From Dehalococcoidia bacterium (lineage in GTDB: Bacteria > Chloroflexota > Dehalococcoidia > SZUA-161): a stretch of DNA of 8,726 nucleotides. The notes below the pieces were generated by a model that had not been told where the DNA came from, did no database searches, and was given only the letters and a program-made list of their open reading frames with translations. Every line of letters begins with the position of its first letter. The stretch's first letter is position 1. The stretch covers positions 1-8,726 of the forward strand of contig SOKG01000008.1 in the NCBI GenBank assembly GCA_004376205.1. Reading direction: 5' to 3'. The position numbers were made by a program, and so were the translations under genes. Positions 1 through 6,442 of the stretch are shown here, piece after piece.

Positions 1-107
1 CTGCGCAGGGTTCAGGCTTAGTAAGGAGTTGGGGGAAGGTCGAATCCTGCTCGGGTGCACACCCTAACCAATCTAAATTTGGAGGTGGTACAATAATCCG
101 GGGCAGG
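1..107. other. Non-coding stretch downstream of the flavoprotein gene
   Basis: No open frame with a credible start or family match is visible here. The stretch lies just past the stop codon of the leftward flavoprotein gene. It contains a short palindrome, GGGTGCACACCC (53-64), which could fold as a four-base-pair hairpin but has no T-run on the proper side, so I do not call it a terminator. A GGAGGT at 81-86 resembles a ribosome binding site but no start codon follows at a sensible distance. Confidence 0.5.
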
Positions 108-1205
108 TCAGGCACGTGCTGCTGTTTCATATTCCACCAATAGAGTCTTCACGAGTTCTTTGACGGAAACGATTCTATCTACCCGATAGGCGTTGGCCCC
201 CGCAAAAGCGAATCCATTCCTGAGATTTCCCCTCTTCGCATTTGTCAAAGCGAGACCAATGCAGTACGGAGATTCTTCCAGTTTACAGGTTTTCAGACAT
301 TTCCATGGGCACTTGAATGGTTTTTTTGTTCCTGCTGATACTTCTTCAAGAAACCTGCTTTTTATAGCTCTTCCCGGCAAGCCGACTGGGCTGTCAATTA
401 TGATGAGATCCTCTTGCTTGCATTTCAGATAAGCTTCTTTGAACTGTATGGCGGCATCGCACTCGTAGGTTGCGACAAACCTGGTTGCCATCTGCACACC
501 TTGCGCCCCCAGCTGAGTGAACTCGTATATGTCCGCACCGGTATATATACCGCCTGCAGCGATCACCGGAATGCTCTTAGCAAAACGTTGCTCATAGGGC
601 TCTACAGCAGAAATAACCTCTGGTAATATCTTTTCCAGCGAATAGTCAGGATCATCTATCTGCTCTCTCTTAAATCCAAGGTGCCCTCCTGCCAATGGGC
701 CCTCAACGACGATGGCATCCGGCACATGGTTGTAGTTCTTCCCCCAATATTGAAAAATGACGTTGACAGCCCTTGCCGAAGATACTATGGGAGCAACCTT
801 GGTTGTGCCGCTTGTTAGACGATCTATAGATAATGTCTTGGGTTTTCTGGCGATTCCTGCTCCAAGAAAGACTATCTCTGCGCGTTCATCGAATGCGACC
901 TCAACAAGACCGTCATAGTCTGTAAGTGCCACCATTATGTTCACACCGATGATTCCTGTCGTAAGCTCCTTTGCCTTGCGCATTTCCTTGCGCAAAGCTC
1001 TCTTGTTTGCTTCGGCAAGATTTGTCATGAAGTCAGGCTCAAGCATGCCGATCCCGGCGGTAGCGATGACCCCGATCCCGCCCTCATTGGCGACAGCCGA
1101 TGCCAGACTCGATAGAGAAACGCCTACACCCATTCCTCCTTGGACTATCGGAACACTTGCTACCAAGTCAGCCATTCGAAGTGCCGGTAGCTTGTTGAAG
1201 CTCAT
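108..1205 (-). CDS. Nitronate monooxygenase / 2-nitropropane dioxygenase family FMN protein
   Basis: A 365-residue soluble TIM-barrel flavoprotein of the nitronate monooxygenase family, a group that includes true nitronate oxidases, FabK-type enoyl reductases and IpdC of steroid degradation. Visible motifs are QGGMG at residues 22-26, EGPLAGGHLGF at 168-178 with the family His at 175, AAGGI at 216-220 (FMN phosphate site) and GVQMATRFVAT at 236-246. A C-terminal Cys cluster (C299, C303, C307, C315) followed by RGNL and FAFAGANAYRVD is, from memory, common in anaerobe members and might hold a metal or cluster (inference). The ATG follows a weak AAGGA nine bases upstream. The gene is third in the leftward series but is separated by 268 bases and probably has its own promoter. 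Family assignment is firm; the substrate is unknown. The neighbours suggest an acyl-CoA oxidoreductase rather than a nitronate detoxifier. Confidence 0.9.
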   Translation of the reverse strand: MSFNKLPALRMADLVASVPIVQGGMGVGVSLSSLASAVANEGGIGVIATAGIGMLEPDFMTNLAEANKRALRKEMRKAKELTTGIIGVNIMVALTDYDGLVEVAFDERAEIVFLGAGIARKPKTLSIDRLTSGTTKVAPIVSSARAVNVIFQYWGKNYNHVPDAIVVEGPLAGGHLGFKREQIDDPDYSLEKILPEVISAVEPYEQRFAKSIPVIAAGGIYTGADIYEFTQLGAQGVQMATRFVATYECDAAIQFKEAYLKCKQEDLIIIDSPVGLPGRAIKSRFLEEVSAGTKKPFKCPWKCLKTCKLEESPYCIGLALTNAKRGNLRNGFAFAGANAYRVDRIVSVKELVKTLLVEYETAARA

Positions 1206-1238
1206 TTAGTGCAGTCCTTCATCCGGGAAGACCCAACC

Positions 1239-1248
1239 CTGTGCACAG
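1239..1248. promoter_or_regulatory. 10-bp perfect palindrome at the flavoprotein promoter
   Basis: CTGTGCACAG is a perfect palindrome. It overlaps the candidate -10 box and predicted start site of the leftward flavoprotein gene, where a repressor could bind. It is short enough to occur by chance, and no second copy was seen elsewhere in the window. Confidence 0.3.
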
Positions 1249-1255
1249 TATAGCA
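1247..1255 (-). promoter_or_regulatory. Candidate extended -10 promoter for the flavoprotein gene
   Basis: Read on the minus strand this is TGCTATACT, a TGn extension followed by a five-of-six -10 hexamer (TATACT). It would start transcription near 1240 and give a leader of about 35 bases. No good -35 hexamer lies 16-18 bases upstream, which fits an extended -10 promoter. If real, the flavoprotein gene can be transcribed apart from the ligase and dehydrogenase. Confidence 0.35.
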
Positions 1256-1271
1256 CATGTAGTGCCAAGTT

Positions 1272-1310
1272 CACTTGACCTGCCCGCCAGAAATCGGTGC
1301 AAGTCAAGTG
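1272..1310. repeat. 8-bp inverted repeat upstream of the flavoprotein gene
   Basis: CACTTGAC at 1272-1279 and GTCAAGTG at 1303-1310 are perfect inverted copies with 23 bases between them. The left arm sits inside TTCACTTGA (1270-1278), a nine-base string that recurs in the divergent promoter region at 4445-4453. The position just upstream of the candidate promoter suggests an operator pair (inference). Confidence 0.4.
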
Positions 1311-1345
1311 TCAGACTCTTGATTTTGAATGAGAGGAGATCTGAT

Positions 1346-1387
1346 ATGGGCAGGCGTGTCGCTCTATGTGGATACCCAGTCCTCTGA
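1346..1387 (+). other. 13-codon open frame with good ribosome site, possible gene relic
   Basis: GAGAGGAG (1331-1338) precedes an ATG by seven bases, and the frame reads MGRRVALCGYPVL then stops. The peptide resembles the extreme N-terminus of thiolase-like proteins, which often begin with an RRVAIVG-type strand. A one-base shift continues the open frame (TQSSDNRRSSQYFD), so this could be the decayed 5' end of a thiolase gene. No further thiolase similarity was seen, and it may be chance. Confidence 0.15.
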
Positions 1388-1457
1388 CAATCGGCGGAGC
1401 TCTCAGTACTTTGACGATTCTAGCTCTAACCGCGTTCTATACTTGATTCTAGATTCT

Positions 1458-1491
1458 AAGCGTTTTGGTTTCGCTACCTCGGCAAACGCTT
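1458..1491 (-). terminator. Weak hairpin over the dehydrogenase stop codon
   Basis: AAGCGTTT (1458-1465) and AAACGCTT (1484-1491) are perfect inverted copies with an 18-base loop that includes the stop codon of the acyl-CoA dehydrogenase. No U-run follows on the minus strand, so this is at best a 3'-end stabilising stem or a weak terminator. Confidence 0.25.
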
Positions 1492-2598
1492 CACTATGAG
1501 CTCCCTCTGTATCTCAGACGTCCCTTCAAGCAACTCATACATCTTGGCGTCTCTATACAGCCGCTCAATCTTGTACTCCTTGCTGATGCCATAAGCACCA
1601 TGTACCTGCATGCCCCACCTGCAGACATCCACAGCGGTCTGAGTTACAAAAAGCTTTGTAATAGCCATGTCTTTAATCGTATCCATGCCTTGGTCTTTGA
1701 GGAAAGCGGCCCGATAGGTCAACCAACGAGCTGCCTCGAGCCTGGATGCCATCTCAGCCAGCAGCCAGTGAATAGCCTGCAAATTGAAGATCGGCTCATC
1801 GAAATGCATTCGGTGCATGGAATATCTGATGGCCTCATCCAGAGATGCCTGCATAAGCCCCACACACTGTGCGCTGAGACACATCTTGCCTATGGTCATC
1901 GCGTCCTTCAACGCGTCAAACTTTCCGCCTTTGCCGCCCAGCAGGTTCTCCTTGGGTATGCGGACATCATCCAGGATCACGTCGGAGAGCTCGGTACCCC
2001 TCAACCCCAGCTTATCCATCTTCTTATCGGTAGAGAAGCCCTTCCTATCTGCTTCCACAAGGAACAGGCTGATGTCCCCCTCGTCGTCTTTGGCAAAAAT
2101 CAAGGCTGCATTGGCAAAAGGAGCATTGGTAATGAATCTTTTGGTTCCGTTCAGAACATAACCATCGCCGTCCAGCCTTGCTGTGGTCTTAATCATCTTT
2201 GGGTTTGAGCCTGTATCCGGCTCGGTAAAGCAGAAACAGACAACCTTTTTACCTTCACAGATTGGAATCATGTATTCCTTCTTCTGTTCTTCAGTACCCA
2301 GTTTGTTGAATCTGTCGCAGGTAACGTTTCCCAACTGCATGTGTATCGCCAGAGGAGCCAACACCTTTGCCACTTCCTCCATGGCTAGAACCAGGCTCAC
2401 ATAATCTGAACCCGCCCCACCGTATTCCGGATCGAAGGGAATTCCATAGAGATTCATCGTAGCCAGTTTCGGCCGGATCTCGTGGGGGAAGTCGTTCTGC
2501 TTGTCCATTATATCTACCAGAGGGGTGAGCTCCGCCTCAGCGAACTTCCTGACTTCCTTCTGGAACATCTCCTGCTGTTCGGTCAAGCTGAAATTCAC
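1474..2598 (-). CDS. Acyl-CoA dehydrogenase (FAD, short/medium-chain type)
   Basis: A 374-residue soluble flavoprotein of normal length, expected to introduce a 2,3-double bond into an acyl-CoA and pass electrons to ETF. The N-terminal helical part begins NFSLTEQQE, typical of the family. The flavin segment CFCFTEPDTGSNP spans residues 121-133 and the beta domain follows (KRFITNAP at 153-160, then KLGLRGTE at 196-203). The C-terminal helical domain has GAYGISKEYKIERLYRD (334-350) and LLEGTSEIQR (356-365), where E358 is in the place of the MCAD catalytic Glu (YEGT motif). The start is GTG, supported by AGGAGG nine bases upstream. The gene is 74 bases past the acyl-CoA ligase on the same strand and is probably cotranscribed with it, so the ligase product is a plausible source of its substrate. 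Chain length or ring specificity cannot be read from the sequence. Confidence 0.95.
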   Translation of the reverse strand: MNFSLTEQQEMFQKEVRKFAEAELTPLVDIMDKQNDFPHEIRPKLATMNLYGIPFDPEYGGAGSDYVSLVLAMEEVAKVLAPLAIHMQLGNVTCDRFNKLGTEEQKKEYMIPICEGKKVVCFCFTEPDTGSNPKMIKTTARLDGDGYVLNGTKRFITNAPFANAALIFAKDDEGDISLFLVEADRKGFSTDKKMDKLGLRGTELSDVILDDVRIPKENLLGGKGGKFDALKDAMTIGKMCLSAQCVGLMQASLDEAIRYSMHRMHFDEPIFNLQAIHWLLAEMASRLEAARWLTYRAAFLKDQGMDTIKDMAITKLFVTQTAVDVCRWGMQVHGAYGISKEYKIERLYRDAKMYELLEGTSEIQRELIVKRLPR

Positions 2599-2607
2599 CG
2601 TTACTTG

Positions 2608-2613
2608 CCTCCT
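2608..2613 (-). promoter_or_regulatory. Shine-Dalgarno AGGAGG for the dehydrogenase GTG start
   Basis: Read on the minus strand, AAGGAGG is followed by nine bases and then GTG at 2598. This consensus site, together with the family-typical N-terminus encoded from that GTG, fixes the start. Confidence 0.8.
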
Positions 2614-2672
2614 TTTCTCTTTAGCACAGCCTTATTCTGGATATATTCGAAGTTCCTAAATGTCAGAAGCCA

Positions 2673-4322
2673 CTATTGTTTGCTGAGCCCCAGTTCCTCT
2701 ATGGCTGCATCCTTGAGGACGAACTTCTGTATCTTGCCCGTGGCCGTCATCGGGAAATCATCCACGAACTTCACGTACTTTGGAGCTTTGTAATTGGCCA
2801 TCTTCCCCCTGGCGAAACTTATTATTTCCTCCTCAGTAGCGGTCTGGCCTTCCTTCAACTTAATGAAGGCCATGGCCACCTCGCCCATTCTCCTGTCTGG
2901 CACTCCAGCTACTGCAACCATGGCCACCTTGGGATGCGTCATAAGGAAGCTTTCTATCTCTGCGGGATAAGCGTTCACTCCTCCGGTAATGAACATATCC
3001 TTGAGCCTGCCGGTTATCTTGAGGTATCCGTTCTCATCCATCGTGGCCAGGTCCTCGGTGTGGAACCATCCATCCTTATCAAAAGCCTTCGCCGTTTCCT
3101 CCGGCTGCTTGTAATACTCCTTCATAGCGAACCAGCCACGAGTGCGAATCTCCCCCTGAGTGCCTGGCGGAAGCTCCTCTCCGGTCTCTGGATCCAGTAT
3201 CTTGAGCTCACAATCATCAAACATGAGCTTTCCACAGGTGTTGGCAACCAGCTCCGGTGGGTCACCGCGCCGGGTGCAAGTGCTGATGCCAGTGTTCTCC
3301 GTCATTCCATAGCCCGATATCATATCTTTGATCGCCATTTTTTCGATGATGGTTCTTACCAGGTCTGGAGAGACATCAGCCCCACCGATAATCGCGCTCT
3401 TTATGCCACTAGTATCACGCTTTGGGAAATCGGGATGGTCCAGCATCATGATGTACATGGTGGGCGAGCCGGTGAAATTGGTGACCTTCTCTTCGTCGAT
3501 CAACCTCAAGGCCTCGCCAGGGTCAAATGACTCCATGGGCAGAATGCAGGCCCCGTGGCACGCACCGAGCGTCATTCCTGTCATATTCCCCATGTTGTGG
3601 TAGAAGGGGGATACAACCAGAATACGGTCCTTCTCTGTCATCTGAAATCTGTCGCTGAAAGCAGAGACAACCCTGGTGTACTGGTCATGGGTGGTTACCA
3701 CGCCCTTGGGAAAGCCGGTTGTACCGGAGGTAAAGGGAATGATGTAGACATCCTCAGGCCCTACCGCCTCCTGAGCCTTCTTCAACTCATCAGTGCTGGC
3801 ATAGTCCTTGCCAGATTTGAGCACTTCATTGTAATCGAGCATTCCTGGATAGCTTTGTTCGCCAACTATGATGACTCTTTTGAGTAGCGGTAGCTTTTCG
3901 CACTGCAGCTCACCGGGCTTGCACTCTTTCAACTCTGGACAGACCTCATAGATCATGGGGATGAAATCTATCTTAAGGAAATGGTCCATCATAAAAAGGG
4001 TGGTTGAATCGGACTGCCTGAGGATGTATTCCAGCTCGTGAACTTTGTACCGCGTGTTAAGAGGGATGATGGCAGCCCCTATCTTGACGCAGGCAAAATG
4101 GATGTAAACCCACTCGGGTATATTGCTCATCCAAATTGCTACCTTATCCCCCCTCTTGACGCCCATTTTCAGCAGAGCGCTGGCTATGGAGTTCGCTCTC
4201 TCCAGCAGTGCGTCGTACGTTATCCGCTCTTTCCCGCAGACCATAGCCTCCTGCTTGGGGTATCTGGCTACCACCCTGTCCAGTATACTTCCTAAGGTGT
4301 CGCCGGGTTTGGTCTCCATCAT
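2673..4322 (-). CDS. AMP-forming acyl-CoA synthetase (fatty or cyclic acid--CoA ligase)
   Basis: A 549-residue member of the ANL adenylate-forming family, making an acyl-CoA from a carboxylic acid, ATP and CoA. The P-loop SGTTGFPKG is at residues 199-207, the A5 motif GYGMTE at 337-342, and GWFHTEDLA at 418-426 contains the ribose-binding Asp (D424). GRLKDMFITGG (438-448) is the hinge region, and PMTATGKIQK (524-533) contains the catalytic Lys530. All core motifs are present and length is normal, so the enzyme should be active. It starts with two adjacent ATGs; the first has AAGGGGG eight bases upstream. It is the first gene of the leftward unit, behind a good promoter at 4388-4417. The acid it activates is unknown; a role as entry step of the local pathway is inferred from position. 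A long-chain fatty-acid ligase cannot be excluded. Confidence 0.95.
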   Translation of the reverse strand: MMETKPGDTLGSILDRVVARYPKQEAMVCGKERITYDALLERANSIASALLKMGVKRGDKVAIWMSNIPEWVYIHFACVKIGAAIIPLNTRYKVHELEYILRQSDSTTLFMMDHFLKIDFIPMIYEVCPELKECKPGELQCEKLPLLKRVIIVGEQSYPGMLDYNEVLKSGKDYASTDELKKAQEAVGPEDVYIIPFTSGTTGFPKGVVTTHDQYTRVVSAFSDRFQMTEKDRILVVSPFYHNMGNMTGMTLGACHGACILPMESFDPGEALRLIDEEKVTNFTGSPTMYIMMLDHPDFPKRDTSGIKSAIIGGADVSPDLVRTIIEKMAIKDMISGYGMTENTGISTCTRRGDPPELVANTCGKLMFDDCELKILDPETGEELPPGTQGEIRTRGWFAMKEYYKQPEETAKAFDKDGWFHTEDLATMDENGYLKITGRLKDMFITGGVNAYPAEIESFLMTHPKVAMVAVAGVPDRRMGEVAMAFIKLKEGQTATEEEIISFARGKMANYKAPKYVKFVDDFPMTATGKIQKFVLKDAAIEELGLSKQ

Positions 4323-4387
4323 TCTTACTACCCCCTTGACAGATTTCCTCCGGGCAGCTTCCTCGTTTGAACAAGGGCTCGGCCAAT

Positions 4388-4417
4388 AGTATAAGTTCGG
4401 GCTGCGGCACGTGTCAA
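4388..4417 (-). promoter_or_regulatory. Sigma-70 promoter for the ligase-dehydrogenase unit
   Basis: On the minus strand a perfect -35 TTGACA (4417-4412) is followed after 18 bases by TATACT (4393-4388), five of six matches to the -10 consensus. Transcription would start near 4381, leaving a leader of about 58 bases before the ligase ATG. Confidence 0.6.
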
Positions 4418-4497
4418 TGTCTCAGGTCGTTGGTCCCACGCTGCTTCACTTGAAGTAGGAGGGCGTTGGCTCGTGAATTCAAGCCAAGTCATTGACA
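4412..4497. repeat. 8-bp inverted repeat holding both divergent -35 boxes
   Basis: TGTCAATG (4412-4419) and CATTGACA (4490-4497) are perfect inverted copies, each containing the -35 hexamer of one divergent promoter. Six of the eight bases are explained by shared consensus, so only the extra two pairs argue for a regulatory dyad. The symmetry makes the 70 bases between them the natural place for a shared regulator. Confidence 0.45.
4444..4455. promoter_or_regulatory. Candidate operator between the divergent promoters
   Basis: CTTCACTTGAAG is a palindrome of two five-base arms (CTTCA, TGAAG) around CT. It lies between the two -35 boxes, so one protein bound here could control both directions. 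The core TTCACTTGA recurs exactly at 1270-1278 upstream of the flavoprotein gene. No regulator gene is present in the window, so the binding protein is unknown. Confidence 0.4.
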
Positions 4498-4520
4498 GTT
4501 GGTAGGGAGTATCTTAAAAT
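4492..4520 (+). promoter_or_regulatory. Strong sigma-70 promoter for the transferase-mutase operon
   Basis: A perfect TTGACA (4492-4497), a 17-base spacer and TAAAAT (4515-4520) match 11 of 12 consensus positions at the ideal spacing. The predicted start near 4527 gives a leader of about 80 bases before the ATG at 4607. That leader is too short to hold a full cobalamin riboswitch. Confidence 0.7.
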
Positions 4521-4606
4521 ACCTGCGCTTCCTGGTGTTCTTCCCCAAGATTCCAAAAGGACAGGGCTAGAGGGCCGCCACTAAATCTCAAGTAAAGAGG
4601 CAACAT

Positions 4607-6397
4607 ATGACCAGTCACAACAAGGTTGGGAGACTAAGCGATATTGGGGAGTTCATTAAGGATGGAAGCTTTGTCGGTATCGGGGGTGGCTGGAGCTGCA
4701 ATAAGCCCATGGCCATCATCAGGGAAATCATCCGGCAGAAGATCACCGGCTTGAAAGTGATGTCCATCGTCGGAGGCTGGGAAATGGAGTGGCTCTTGGC
4801 CGCGGGCGCGGTGGACCATCTGGTCTTCAGCTTTTTGAGCCTGGAGGCCTTCGGCTTGCCACCCAACTTCCGCAGAGTCGCGCAGAGAAACCTGATAGAG
4901 CTAACCGAAATCGAGGGCTGCAGCATGGTCAAGGGGCTGCAGGCCGCGGGAAGGGGCGTTCCCTTCGCCGCGTTCGACGGCCCCAAAGGATCGGACATCG
5001 TCAAGGAGAACCCGGGGCTATATAAGACCGTGACCTGCCCCTTTACCGGCAAAGAACTCACGGCCGTCCAGGCTATCGCGCCGGACGCGGCAATCATACA
5101 CGCCCAAAGGGCTGATGAGCAGGGGAACGTGCAGATTTTCGGCACCTCCGCATCGGACCTGGATATGGCCATGGCCGCCAAGTCCGTAGTCGTAACCGTG
5201 GAAGAGATCGTCTCCCCGGAGCAGATTCGCGCGGATAAGACGGCAACCGTGCTCTTCCGCCCCGAAGTGGACCTGGTGGTCCACTCTCCCTTGGGAGCCT
5301 CCCCTTGCAGTTGCGTCCCTTACTACTCTGCCCATCTTATGCAGATGATGAAGGATCTCCAGGGTATCGGCAATCCCGAGACCGCGCGCGAATACATCCA
5401 AGAACTCATCGGCCAAAATGAAGAGGAGTACATGAGGAATGTCGGTGGGGATACGGCTAAGAGGAAACTCACAACGTTGGCCAAGAATACCAGGCGCATC
5501 GAGTTTCCTGATGCGTTGAGCGACGAAGCCGCATCAGAGTTCGATGCCTCGTCCCAGATGGTGGTTAGCCTGGCCCGCGCCATTGATGACGGGGATTCCA
5601 TTATACTGGGCTCATTCACCCCACTGGCGTACACCGCGTACATGCTGGCCAAGCTCACCCACGCGCCCAACGCCTTCATCGTGGGCTATAGCGGCGTAGA
5701 CCCCCTTCCCTTCCAGTTGAGCTTTCACTCCTCAGAGGCTGCCTGCACCGAGTTTGCGGCGGGGCTCTGGTCGATGACAGAATGCATCGAAGCTTTGCAC
5801 CTGCGGGGCATGGGGGATGTGGAGGCCGTTTCCAGCGCACAACTGGACGCCAACGGCGATATCAACATCTCCTGGCTGGCGCTGCCGGTCAAGGACGCTG
5901 AGGGCAACCCCACGGGCGAAATGAACCCGCGCGCGGTGCGGCTGCCCGGAGGCGCCGGCGCACCGGTGGTCTACGGACTGCACCGCAAGGGCATCGCTTA
6001 CTTCGCAGGGCACTCCAAAAATACCTTTGTTCCCAAGGTCAACTATATCACGGGCACGAGGTACTACTTCACCGACGAGGAGCGCAAGGCCCAGGGACTG
6101 CGCCCCGGCCCCATGATCGTGGTCACCAATCTCTGCGTCATGCAGATGGTCGAGCGCGGCAAATGGAAGGTCAAATCGCTGCACAAGGGCGTCACAGCCG
6201 AGGACGTGATCAGCAATACCGGCTTCGAAGTGGAAATCCCTGCGGATTGCCCGGTTACCAAAGCACCCACCGTGCAGGAACTCGAACTGATCAAGCAGAT
6301 CGACCCGCAGGGCATCAGGTTTCTGGACTTCATGAGCGGCAAGGAACGGGCCGTCAAGCTCCCGTCTATCATTGAGGCTGAATGGGAAAGTGCCTAG
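4607..6397 (+). CDS. Fused alpha/beta family I CoA-transferase-like protein, possibly an IpdAB-type hydrolase
   Basis: A 596-residue single chain combining the two subunits usually encoded separately in glutaconate CoA-transferase and IpdAB. The alpha-like half (about 1-290) has GIGGGWSCNKPM at 24-35 and an EIEG...GLQAAGRGVPF stretch at 101-120. The beta-like half (about 315-590) has LAKLTHAPN (347-355), AQLDANGDINIS (411-422) and KSLHKGVTAEDV...TGFEVEIP (523-545). In true CoA-transferases the catalytic Glu follows the HAPN segment; here the aligned residue is Tyr361 (VGYSG), so the usual glutamyl-CoA intermediate seems impossible. IpdAB, which hydrolyses a ring C-C bond of a steroid-derived CoA ester, also lacks that Glu and, as I recall, relies on IpdA Glu105; E101 here is a candidate match. 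AAGAGG six bases upstream supports the ATG. It is the first gene of the mutase operon. The fold is firm; transferase versus hydrolase is unresolved. Confidence 0.85.
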   Translation: MTSHNKVGRLSDIGEFIKDGSFVGIGGGWSCNKPMAIIREIIRQKITGLKVMSIVGGWEMEWLLAAGAVDHLVFSFLSLEAFGLPPNFRRVAQRNLIELTEIEGCSMVKGLQAAGRGVPFAAFDGPKGSDIVKENPGLYKTVTCPFTGKELTAVQAIAPDAAIIHAQRADEQGNVQIFGTSASDLDMAMAAKSVVVTVEEIVSPEQIRADKTATVLFRPEVDLVVHSPLGASPCSCVPYYSAHLMQMMKDLQGIGNPETAREYIQELIGQNEEEYMRNVGGDTAKRKLTTLAKNTRRIEFPDALSDEAASEFDASSQMVVSLARAIDDGDSIILGSFTPLAYTAYMLAKLTHAPNAFIVGYSGVDPLPFQLSFHSSEAACTEFAAGLWSMTECIEALHLRGMGDVEAVSSAQLDANGDINISWLALPVKDAEGNPTGEMNPRAVRLPGGAGAPVVYGLHRKGIAYFAGHSKNTFVPKVNYITGTRYYFTDEERKAQGLRPGPMIVVTNLCVMQMVERGKWKVKSLHKGVTAEDVISNTGFEVEIPADCPVTKAPTVQELELIKQIDPQGIRFLDFMSGKERAVKLPSIIEAEWESA

Positions 6398-6442
6398 AAG
6401 GGCGCCAAATCAATATACGTTCATCCATAAGGAGGAGGGCAG

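Noticed and set aside
30..64. tRNA T-arm-like string GGTCGAATCC
   Set aside because: The flanking bases do not form the five-pair T stem, and no acceptor, anticodon or D arm could be found on either strand.
1465..2208. Long plus-strand open frame opposite the acyl-CoA dehydrogenase
   Set aside because: It is a shadow of the dehydrogenase gene, with no ribosome site and no family features; the minus-strand product has clear motifs.
2676..3530. 284-codon plus-strand open frame opposite the ligase
   Set aside because: It is antisense to well-conserved ligase motifs and its translation resembles no protein family.
4527..4606. Possible cobalamin riboswitch before the mutase operon, suggested by GCCACT at 4576-4581
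   Set aside because: The leader from the predicted start is only about 80 bases, no other riboswitch helices are apparent, and the B12-box match is partial.
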